A DNA stretch of 64,000 nt from Enterococcus alishanensis (GTDB lineage Bacteria > Bacillota > Bacilli > Lactobacillales > Enterococcaceae): the NCBI RefSeq assembly GCF_019218635.1, contig NZ_JAHUZB010000004.1, positions 248,001-312,000 on the forward strand, in the 5' to 3' direction. Of the stretch, positions 39,791-46,666 are shown in pieces. Every line of letters begins with the position of its first letter. Position 1 is the first letter of the stretch. A program made the position numbers and the translations under genes. The notes under the pieces were generated by a model, which saw only the letters and a list, made by a program, of their open reading frames with translations, was not told the DNA's origin and did not search any database.

Positions 39791-39812
39791 GCTCCTTTTG
39801 GGATAACAATCC
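39785..39812 (-). promoter_or_regulatory. Ribonucleic antiterminator (RAT) site before bglP
   Basis: A 28-base minus-strand element beginning GGATTGTTAT and ending GGAGCATGACC, matching the BglG/LicT RAT pattern. It starts three bases after the bglG stop codon, so BglG bound here lets transcription reach bglP and bglA. Confidence 0.88.
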
Positions 39813-39814
39813 TA

Positions 39815-40648
39815 TTATAAGTTCTTTGTTATTCGTCTAATATGTGTCGTTAAATAGAGAATCTCAGTAGAGCTCAGTTCATAATCAAAAATCTCCATGA
39901 CAAACTCCTTAATCTTTAAAGCGGCTTGATACTCATTCTGATATTTTTTCTTCAGCGTTTCTAGTAGCTCACTGTCTTCATCATCATAATGATCACCTGT
40001 TAATAGCCGTTGGGCAAAAAATTTCACATGGGTAATAAATCGATAATAGTCTAGAGAAGCTTCATCAAATTCTGTATGATAAAAATCTTTGACGATTGTT
40101 TCAATCTTCTTAGTGATTTCTGCAATTTCATAAGCCAAATCATTGGTCTGATCAGTCTCAGCATTCACAAAGTGTGTCGCAATGAAAGCCGCTTCATCGA
40201 TTTCCAGCTCAAGCTTTAATTCACTGCGCATGATTTCTAAGGCTTTTTCTCCTACTGCATACTCATCAGGATAAAATCTTGCAATATCCCAACGTAAAGG
40301 ATTTTTTAAGATAATTCCTTCTTTGTATCTTTCAATCACCGAATGGATATGATCCGTCAGATTGACATAAAGAATTTCGTTTAAACCTTTGCCTAGTTTA
40401 ATTTTACCAAAATTAATAATTTTTTCAGCCACCATAATTTGCTCCATTGGCACATTAATCATCAGTTCAGTAAATTTATTTTGTGTATCTCTGTCATGAA
40501 GGATAAAAGTTTTTTCAACCTGTTCAATTGCAACTGGTTGGCCTTTCTTTTTTCCAAAAGCTACCCCACGACCCATCAGTAAGACATCTAAGCCTTTGCT
40601 GTTGCTTGAGATAACCGTATTATTATTTAGTACTCGTTTTATGATCAT
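39815..40648 (-). CDS. bglG: BglG/LicT-family transcriptional antiterminator
   Basis: A 277-residue RNA-binding antiterminator. Residues 1-57 are the CAT RNA-binding domain (MIIKRVLNNNTVI, LLMGRGVAFGKKKG); two PTS regulation domains follow (about 65-170 and 175-277) with the conserved histidines in LTDHIHSVIERY, FIATHFVNAE, ITHVKFFAQRL and LTTHIRRI. Phosphorylation by the beta-glucoside EII inactivates it and by HPr activates it, per family knowledge. First gene of the operon; its own leader and the bglP leader both hold RAT sites. Confidence 0.95.
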   Translation of the reverse strand: MIIKRVLNNNTVISSNSKGLDVLLMGRGVAFGKKKGQPVAIEQVEKTFILHDRDTQNKFTELMINVPMEQIMVAEKIINFGKIKLGKGLNEILYVNLTDHIHSVIERYKEGIILKNPLRWDIARFYPDEYAVGEKALEIMRSELKLELEIDEAAFIATHFVNAETDQTNDLAYEIAEITKKIETIVKDFYHTEFDEASLDYYRFITHVKFFAQRLLTGDHYDDEDSELLETLKKKYQNEYQAALKIKEFVMEIFDYELSSTEILYLTTHIRRITKNL

Positions 40649-40685
40649 AAAGTTTCCCCACTAACGATGGCAATCGATGGAAATA

Positions 40686-40729
40686 AAAAAGCCTATTTAC
40701 AAACACGTACAATTCGTGTGGTAAACAGG
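40686..40729 (-). terminator. Conditional terminator in the bglG leader
   Basis: Minus-strand stem CCTGTTTAC/GTAAATAGG (40729-40721 with 40700-40692), with an inner ACACG/CGTGT helix, then six T. Its first two bases are the last two of the proximal RAT site, giving the usual either/or fold. Confidence 0.88.
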
Positions 40730-40756
40730 TCATGCTCACATCAAGTGATAACATCC
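40728..40756 (-). promoter_or_regulatory. RAT site, proximal copy, bglG leader
   Basis: A 29-base minus-strand element starting GGATGTTATCAC and ending GTGAGCATGACC. The pattern GGATGTTA...GCATGACC is that of lactic acid bacterial RATs. Overlaps the conditional terminator. Confidence 0.85.
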
Positions 40757-40776
40757 ATCATTTAAATAATCCAGTC

Positions 40777-40805
40777 AGTCATGCTTACCCGAAGTAATAA
40801 CATCT
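40777..40805 (-). promoter_or_regulatory. RAT-like site, distal copy, bglG leader
   Basis: A second 29-base element, AGATGTTATTAC to GTAAGCATGACT, 20 bases upstream of the first. The outer pair is A-T where the proximal copy has G-C, a paired change that keeps the stem. No terminator of its own is evident. Confidence 0.7.
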
Positions 40806-40818
40806 GACCACTTGCCAA

Positions 40819-40847
40819 AGTATAGCATCGACTGAAACCGGTGTCAA
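40819..40847 (-). promoter_or_regulatory. bgl operon promoter with cre box
   Basis: Minus-strand TTGACA (40847-40842), exactly 17 bases, TATACT (40824-40819). The 14 bases TGAAACCGGTGTCA (40833-40846, plus strand) fit the cre consensus TGWAANCGNTNWCA at every position and cover the -35, so CcpA should block this promoter when glucose is plentiful. Confidence 0.88.
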
Positions 40848-40889
40848 TCCAAAATTTCATTTTATTTTAATCAAATCTTTTTAGTTAGT

Positions 40890-40926
40890 AAAAAAGCAGC
40901 CAGGTAAAAAATAATTTACCTGACTG
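40890..40926 (-). terminator. Terminator after the leucine-rich-repeat protein
   Basis: A 12-base stem with one G-U or mismatch position (40926-40915 with 40908-40897) followed by six T on the minus strand. Confidence 0.88.
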
Positions 40927-40941
40927 TTTTCTTATTTTATT

Positions 40942-43329
40942 CTAAAATCCAGCTTTTAAAACAGTCCATAGAGATGTATCTTTTGATTCATCTAACCAGC
41001 CTGCTTTAACCACATTTTCATGCTCAGCTAAATTCGTAGTGAAATTATGGCTACCAGCAGTGTGTACATCAGGATTAAATTCACGATAGACTTTTACATC
41101 GCCTTCAGAAACCCAGGTATAGTTAGGATCTGTTTCTTGTCTCCAACCTGCCTTGACTGCTGCGTCACATTCTTTTTTATTAGTAGAATAAAAATGCTCA
41201 CCAGTATTTGGGTTATAAATCCGATAAACTTTATTTTTGCTAGCGCTATCTGCTTTAACTGGTACATAGAACGCCGCTCTGCCATATTCATTTGCAGGGT
41301 TTGTTTCTACTACCCAACCTTGTGCTTCAATATCATTTTTTTCATTTTTATTCTTAGTCAACAAGTGATCCCCGTTGTTTTTATTATACAAACGATAAAC
41401 AGCGGTTCCGAATTTTGCTGTAAAGGTAGTATCTTGATCAATCGTTACATCAGCAGGGTTCACCGCTTTTTCTCCTTGATACCAACCTAAGAAGAAAATA
41501 TCTTCCACATCGCTTTCGTCAGCAACTGTTTGTGGTAGATCGGTTAATTTTGTCCCTTCAGGAACTTCAACACTTGTATTTCCTGTCAATGAACCACCTT
41601 TACCGGCAGCAAAAGTAACCGTATAAGTTTTTGCAACAGTGACTTGAATTGTTTTTGTTGTCGTTACACCATAAGAATTAGTTACACTGTATTCCACTGA
41701 GTAATTGCCTGCTTGAGAAGTATCTACAGTATTATTAATCACACTGATGCCACTAGTCAAATCAACTTTTTCAGAACCATCTGCTTGTTGATCATACGCT
41801 GTAACATTAGCTTTTGGATCAAAATCAGTACCCATTTTAACGGTTTGATCACTTGCTTCAATAGTTGGCGCTTGTGCATCCACCCAAGTAATATTTATTT
41901 TTCCTGTTCCACTAAATTGGCCTTGTGCGCCATTCCAGTTAAAGGTAATTTCACTTGGTAAGTTTGCTGGATCAACCATAAAACTTTTAACACTTTGAAC
42001 GGATCCACCATCTAATTCTGCAGCTGTAACTGTTGAGTCATCATATTTTTTTACACCAGTGATTCCAGTGATCGAACTAATTGAAAGTGTTGTTCCTTCT
42101 GGGTCTGAATAGCCATGGTAATAACCAGAACTATCATCATAACGGAAATCCGTTGACAAGATTGGACTAGCTACTTCTCCACTTGCACTTGTTGGTTTAA
42201 CCAAGGTTACATTTTCTTCATAGTCTTGATCTCTTGCTGAAGTACTAGAACTTAGATCATAGCCTTCCATAAATTGAATATTATTAATATTGTTATGATC
42301 AACGATATAAGTATGCAGACTAGGATATTTTGCTACTAAATTTTCCATGACAGAGATGTCACCAATTTGGTTATACGCGACATCTAAGCTTTCTAATTTA
42401 GTAAAAGAAGAGTTTGCAAATGCATCAACATCCTTGATTTGATTATGACTGGCAATCAAAGTTGTCAAACTAGTGATAGATGAATTTGCAATTGGTGAAA
42501 TGTCACTAATTTGATTGTAAGAGGCATCGATATAGTTTAATGCAGGGACATGGGCACTTTGCAAGATTGAAACATCATTTAATTGGTTGTGAGAAATATC
42601 AATTTTTTCTAAATTAGGCAAATTAATACCCGTTACACTACTTAAAGAAGTAAATAAATTGTTGGATACATTCATTTCTTTGACTGAATTAATCGCATCG
42701 GTAGAAAGCAGTGGTGAAGCATCTGAGATTTTATTATTAGAAATGTCAATCTTTTCAATGACTGGTACTTTTATTTTTGTAATTCCATTTACATTTTCAA
42801 TTTGATTGTTAGAGAGATTAATTTCTTTTAAAGCCGGTAGTTCTAAGCCTTCAAAACTATCCATGTTAGTAAATGAATTATTTGAGATATTCACTTGCTC
42901 CAAACTTGTCAATTGACTATTTTGCAAAAGTGAGACATCTGATAAATTGTCATTTGTAGCAGTCAATGTTTGCAATTTACTTAGTGTGCCAATTTCCGCT
43001 AGATTCTTAGTATTAGACAAATCCGTATTGTTTATATCTAAACTTGTTAAATTTGTAGCATAAGAAATACCTGTCAAATCTGTAATTTCAGCATTACTAA
43101 TTGATAAATTAGTCAAATTAGCCATATCTGCTTGCGTAAAATCTGGATTGCTTAACTGATCTCCAACAATCTTTTGCAAATTTTTATCTGGCATCCAACT
43201 ATCTTGTGTCGCATCAGCTGCAACAACCGAGCTACTCTCGTCATCAGTAACAGCAAGACTGGTGATTGGCATCATTGCTTGTGGTGCTAATAGTAAAGCA
43301 ACAGCAAAAAACATCATTTTTCTTTTCAT
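40942..43329 (-). CDS. Secreted internalin-like leucine-rich-repeat protein with C-terminal DUF5648-type modules
   Basis: A 795-residue exported protein. Signal peptide: MKRKMMFFAVALLLAPQAM up to about residue 27. A cap is followed by roughly a dozen internalin-type leucine-rich repeats (about 45-370; recurring LxxxxxxNxIxDxS and DISNNKI/DISHNQL units). Next come Ig-like modules (about 385-565), an InlB B-repeat-like domain ending FLGWYQGEKAVNP (about 568-640), and three copies of a VYRxYNxxxGxHxxTxxxxE...GW module (about 643-795) resembling DUF5648. No LPXTG, WxL or GW anchor is seen. ATG at 43329 after GGGAGGATT. Probably a secreted or loosely bound adhesin; ligand unknown. Confidence 0.9.
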   Translation of the reverse strand: MKRKMMFFAVALLLAPQAMMPITSLAVTDDESSSVVAADATQDSWMPDKNLQKIVGDQLSNPDFTQADMANLTNLSISNAEITDLTGISYATNLTSLDINNTDLSNTKNLAEIGTLSKLQTLTATNDNLSDVSLLQNSQLTSLEQVNISNNSFTNMDSFEGLELPALKEINLSNNQIENVNGITKIKVPVIEKIDISNNKISDASPLLSTDAINSVKEMNVSNNLFTSLSSVTGINLPNLEKIDISHNQLNDVSILQSAHVPALNYIDASYNQISDISPIANSSITSLTTLIASHNQIKDVDAFANSSFTKLESLDVAYNQIGDISVMENLVAKYPSLHTYIVDHNNINNIQFMEGYDLSSSTSARDQDYEENVTLVKPTSASGEVASPILSTDFRYDDSSGYYHGYSDPEGTTLSISSITGITGVKKYDDSTVTAAELDGGSVQSVKSFMVDPANLPSEITFNWNGAQGQFSGTGKINITWVDAQAPTIEASDQTVKMGTDFDPKANVTAYDQQADGSEKVDLTSGISVINNTVDTSQAGNYSVEYSVTNSYGVTTTKTIQVTVAKTYTVTFAAGKGGSLTGNTSVEVPEGTKLTDLPQTVADESDVEDIFFLGWYQGEKAVNPADVTIDQDTTFTAKFGTAVYRLYNKNNGDHLLTKNKNEKNDIEAQGWVVETNPANEYGRAAFYVPVKADSASKNKVYRIYNPNTGEHFYSTNKKECDAAVKAGWRQETDPNYTWVSEGDVKVYREFNPDVHTAGSHNFTTNLAEHENVVKAGWLDESKDTSLWTVLKAGF

Positions 43330-43350
43330 ATAATCCTCCCAAAAAAACAT

Positions 43351-43655
43351 TATTTCAAATTAAGTTATAAAATAACCCGATTTTCAAAATAAATTATAGT
43401 ACATTTATTAAAATTTGAGAAGTTTTTACAATCGAACGTTAAACAAAAAATATTACTTACAAATAAATAAAATGAATATTTTTAGCGAAACACGGCTATT
43501 ACTATTAATATTAATAGTTGTGTTTCACAGAAATTCTTTTCTTTTGATAAGTCTATTTTCAGTTAAAATAATTTTTCTTTTACAAAACCACAAATCAAAA
43601 AATAACTAATTATTTCCAAAAATTTAACCTTTTTTGGGAATTTTTCTATAAACAA
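43351..43655. other. AT-rich gap between the LRR gene and fakA
   Basis: About 300 very AT-rich bases. A minus-strand TACTATAAT near 43396-43404 may be the -10 of the leucine-rich-repeat gene, but no convincing -35 accompanies it. A 64-codon plus-strand frame (43415-43609) lacks a ribosome site and has the composition of random AT-rich DNA. Nothing else supportable is seen. Confidence 0.5.
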
Positions 43656-43656
43656 C

Positions 43657-43693
43657 GACAAAAAAACCATCTCCTTCAAAAAGAGATGGTTTT
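43657..43693 (-). terminator. Terminator after fakA
   Basis: Perfect 10-base stem AAACCATCTC/GAGATGGTTT (43692-43683 with 43673-43664) followed by T-run on the minus strand, 13 bases after the fakA stop. Confidence 0.93.
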
Positions 43694-43705
43694 TATTTAT
43701 CTTTA

Positions 43706-45388
43706 TTATTCAGCTGACAATAAATAAGGGTAAACTGGTTGATTACCTTCGTGGATTTCCACTTCTAAATCAGGATAGGTTTCTGTTAAGACCTTGCTGA
43801 TTTTTTCAGCTTCGGCTTGATTGCCTTCTTCGCCAAAAATGATTGTTACGATTTCGATATCGTCATTGATCATTTGTTTTAAAGTATCCAGTGAGGCTTG
43901 GTATAAATCTTTTTCTGATAAAACAATTTTACCATCGATCATACCTAGATAATCACCTTCGTGAATTTCCACGCCGTCAATGGCAGTGTCCCGAATAGCA
44001 TTAGTGACTTGTCCGCTAACAACAGAATCTAGCATGTCTGTCATGGCTTGTTTATTGTTGTCTAAGTTTTGTGTTTCGTTGAAGGCTAACATCGCTGTCA
44101 TCCCTTGAGAAACAGTTTTACTTGGTACTACTACCACTGGGACATCTGCCACTTCAGCAGCTTGGTCGGCCGCCATAAAGATATTTTTATTATTCGGTAA
44201 AATAATAACTTGGTCAGCATTGACTTCTCTAACTGCCTTCAAAATATCTTCAGTACTTGGGTTCATGGTTTGTCCACCAGAAATAATATACGAAGCACCT
44301 AATGATTTGAACAATTCTTGCACGCCGCTACCTGCTGCAATGGCTATCACCGCATAAGGTTTACGCTCAGCATTCACGCCTTCAAACTCAGCGACTTGTT
44401 CATCATGTTCTAAGATTGTTTCGTGTTGTAAACGCATATTATCGACTTTAATTTTAACTAATGAACCAAATTTTTGACCATAGTTCATTACTTCGCCGGG
44501 ATGTTCTGTATGGACATGGACTTTGACGATTTCCTCATCATTGACCACTAATAAAGAATCACCTAGCTCATTTAAATAGTTACGGAAAGTTTCATAATCA
44601 AATTGGCTATCAACCGTTGGACCTTCACCTAATTGAACCATGATCTCAGTACAATAACCAAAATGAATATCTGCTGTTGCCATTTGACCTTGTACACTGC
44701 GATGATGTTCAGCATTAACCATTTCATCCATTTCAGCTGGACTTGGCTCATAGCTTTCATCTGCAACAAATTCACCATTTAAAGCACTTAAGAAGCCTTC
44801 ATAAATAAATAATAGACCTTGTCCACCACTATCAACTACGCCAACTTCTTTTAAGACTGGCAACATTTCTGGTGTTTTATCTAATGCACGACGACCGTAT
44901 TTCACAATCGCAGTCATTACTTCAATTACATCATCCGTTTGGCGAGCTTTTCTTTCACCAGCTTTGGCTGCTTCACGAGCAACCGTTAAAATCGTTCCTT
45001 CAACTGGTTTCATCACCGCTTTATAAGCTGTTTCTACGCCGTGAACCAATGCATCAGCTAAGCGCTGTGCAGATAAAGTTGTTTCATCAGGAATTTCTTT
45101 TGAAAAGCCACGGAATAGTTGTGACAAGATAACGCCAGAGTTTCCCCGCGCGCCCATCAACAACCCTTTAGCTAAAATATTGGCCAATTCGCCAACTTTT
45201 TCATTTGGTGCATTGACTACAGCAGTTGCACCACTGGTCATTGATAAATTCATATTTGTTCCGGTATCGCCATCTGGTACTGGAAATACATTTAATGAGT
45301 TAACAAATTCTGCATTTGCTTGCAGACGTTTAGCGCCAGCTTCCACCATTTCTTGGAATTGACTTGCGCTGATCTCTGTGATCTTCAC
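43706..45388 (-). CDS. fakA: Fatty acid kinase catalytic subunit FakA (DegV-partner, Dak2-type)
   Basis: A 560-residue protein with an N-terminal DhaL-like kinase domain (about 1-200; NSLNVFPVPDGDTGTNMNLSM holds the metal-binding aspartates, MGARGNSGVILSQ the nucleotide turn) and a long C-terminal part typical of YloV/FakA (HVHTEHPGEVMNYG, IIFGEEGNQAEAE). FakA phosphorylates fatty acids presented by a FakB (DegV) protein, feeding exogenous fatty acids to PlsX/PlsY. It starts at a GTG (45388) after AAGGAGG. Downstream partner of the Asp23-family gene, as is common in Firmicutes. Confidence 0.95.
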   Translation of the reverse strand: MKITEISASQFQEMVEAGAKRLQANAEFVNSLNVFPVPDGDTGTNMNLSMTSGATAVVNAPNEKVGELANILAKGLLMGARGNSGVILSQLFRGFSKEIPDETTLSAQRLADALVHGVETAYKAVMKPVEGTILTVAREAAKAGERKARQTDDVIEVMTAIVKYGRRALDKTPEMLPVLKEVGVVDSGGQGLLFIYEGFLSALNGEFVADESYEPSPAEMDEMVNAEHHRSVQGQMATADIHFGYCTEIMVQLGEGPTVDSQFDYETFRNYLNELGDSLLVVNDEEIVKVHVHTEHPGEVMNYGQKFGSLVKIKVDNMRLQHETILEHDEQVAEFEGVNAERKPYAVIAIAAGSGVQELFKSLGASYIISGGQTMNPSTEDILKAVREVNADQVIILPNNKNIFMAADQAAEVADVPVVVVPSKTVSQGMTAMLAFNETQNLDNNKQAMTDMLDSVVSGQVTNAIRDTAIDGVEIHEGDYLGMIDGKIVLSEKDLYQASLDTLKQMINDDIEIVTIIFGEEGNQAEAEKISKVLTETYPDLEVEIHEGNQPVYPYLLSAE

Positions 45389-45415
45389 TTAAGATTATCC
45401 TCCTTAAAATCTACC

Positions 45416-45778
45416 CTAATCAGGCAGGACACGCACACCTTGGACAAAAACATTTACCGAATTGGCTTTAACACCTAACAAGGTTTCCAAGTTGTATTTC
45501 ACTTTTTCTTGTACGTTACGCGACACTTCAGAAATTTTTGTCCCATAACTAACAATCGTGTAAACATCCACAGCAATCCCGTTTTCTTCTTGACGAATCA
45601 CGACACCGCGAGAATAATTTTCTTTTCTTAAAATTTCAGTGATATTATCTTTAATCTGGCTTTTGCTAGCCATACCGACAATGCCGAATACATCTGTTAC
45701 CGCACCACCGACGACTGTAGCAATCACATCATTTGAGATTTCAATTGTGCCTGCTTGTGTATTGATTTTGACAGCCAT
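45416..45778 (-). CDS. Asp23/Gls24 family envelope stress protein (YloU-like)
   Basis: A 120-residue Asp23/Gls24-family protein: AVKINTQAGTIEISNDVIATVVGGAVTDVFGIVGMAS, the central ITEILRKENYSRGVVIRQEENGIAVDVY and the C-terminal VNVFVQGVRV. Family members are alkaline- or envelope-stress proteins of unclear mechanism; the YloU type always precedes the fakA-type gene. The ATG at 45778 has AAGGAGG upstream; a longer frame exists but begins within the promoter. Confidence 0.92.
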   Translation of the reverse strand: MAVKINTQAGTIEISNDVIATVVGGAVTDVFGIVGMASKSQIKDNITEILRKENYSRGVVIRQEENGIAVDVYTIVSYGTKISEVSRNVQEKVKYNLETLLGVKANSVNVFVQGVRVLPD

Positions 45779-45828
45779 AGTATTAGCCTCCTTAAACGAG
45801 CCTTCTGACCCATTTTTTCTACTATAAC

Positions 45829-45856
45829 ATTTTATCATAGCCCACTAACTTTTCAA
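45829..45856 (-). promoter_or_regulatory. Promoter of the Asp23-type gene and fakA
   Basis: TTGAAA (45856-45851), 16 bases, TAAAAT (45834-45829) on the minus strand, about 50 bases before the start codon. Confidence 0.6.
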
Positions 45857-45941
45857 AGAAAGATTCTTTGGTCAGTCGAGCCCAACATTCTATAATTTAA
45901 CTGCTTATGACTGAATTGTCAATCTTTCTGAGAAAATGCAG

Positions 45942-45970
45942 TTGCTTTTTTAACTCCTTTGTGATAAATT
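45942..45970 (+). promoter_or_regulatory. Candidate rpmB promoter
   Basis: TTGCTT (45942-45947), 17 bases, TAAATT (45965-45970), 58 bases before the rpmB start. Moderate match only. Confidence 0.35.
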
Positions 45971-46027
45971 ATTTTAGTATGAGCCAAAGAAGCGCTCCAA
46001 CAATCAAGGCGAAGGAGGAAACAAAAC

Positions 46028-46216
46028 ATGGCAAAAGTATGCTATTTCACTGGTCGTAAAACAAGCAGCGGCAATAACCGTTCACACGCATTGAACGCTA
46101 CAAAACGCACAGTTAAACCTAACTTGCAAAAAGTTCGTGTGTTAATCGACGGCAAACCTAAAAAAGTTTGGGTATCAACTCGTGCTTTGAAATCTGGAAA
46201 AGTTGAGCGCGTTTAA
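46028..46216 (+). CDS. rpmB: 50S ribosomal protein L28
   Basis: A 62-residue basic ribosomal protein, [21 protein letters not shown] onward with [14 protein letters not shown] at the end. It has a single cysteine, so it is the zinc-free form (no CxxC knuckle). Strong GAAGGAGG before the ATG. Stands alone, divergent from the Asp23-type gene, with its own terminator. Confidence 0.97.
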   Translation: MAKVCYFTGRKTSSGNNRSHALNATKRTVKPNLQKVRVLIDGKPKKVWVSTRALKSGKVERV

Positions 46217-46236
46217 ATTCAACCAAACATATTTCA

Positions 46237-46270
46237 AAAACCACTGATCGCTATGATCAGTGGTTTTTTT
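46237..46270 (+). terminator. Terminator after rpmB
   Basis: Perfect 11-base stem AACCACTGATC/GATCAGTGGTT (46239-46249 and 46255-46265) followed by T-run. Confidence 0.95.
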
Positions 46271-46655
46271 CTTCTATTGAAAAAGGTATATTTTTTTTAG
46301 GTGACAAAAAGTTTGAATGATCCTTTTGATATCTTAACAATAGAAGTAGACCCCGAATTGCTCACTCATCATAAAAAAGCTGGGTGATCTACGGATTAGC
46401 AACTCCTATACCAATGATCCTTTCTTAAGATTAGGCTCAAAAAATTAGCGCAAAGAAAATTTAGATAACAGTTTAACAAAATTAAAAAAACTCGTTAAAA
46501 TTAATTATCATAAAGCTTGTGGCAATCAGTCATAGGCTTTTTATTTTGAAATTATTCTTTAAGAGTTTTACACTTTCAGTTATTTTCACAGCTTCTTCAT
46601 ACTTAATTAAAATCTTCTATGGTAAAATTTGAATAGAATTCGAAAGAAGAATGGT
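46271..46655. other. Gene-free stretch with possible decayed coding remnants
   Basis: About 385 AT-rich bases between the rpmB terminator and the YfhO-type gene. A GTG-started frame at 46301-46387 reads 28 residues (LNDPFDILTIEVDPELL in the middle) and then stops; 40 bases later another frame reads SYTNDPFLRLGSKN and stops. The protein-like composition and the shared NDPF suggest a broken gene, but I cannot assign it. No intact gene or RNA structure is seen. Confidence 0.35.
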
Positions 46656-46666
46656 GATTTTATATT

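Noticed and set aside
41047-41490. 147-codon frame opposite the LRR gene
   Set aside because: It is the antisense of a strongly supported repeat protein and lacks a start signal.
43415-43609. 64-codon plus-strand frame in the AT-rich gap before fakA
   Set aside because: No ribosome site, poly-Leu/Ile/Phe composition expected of AT-rich non-coding DNA, and no family resemblance.
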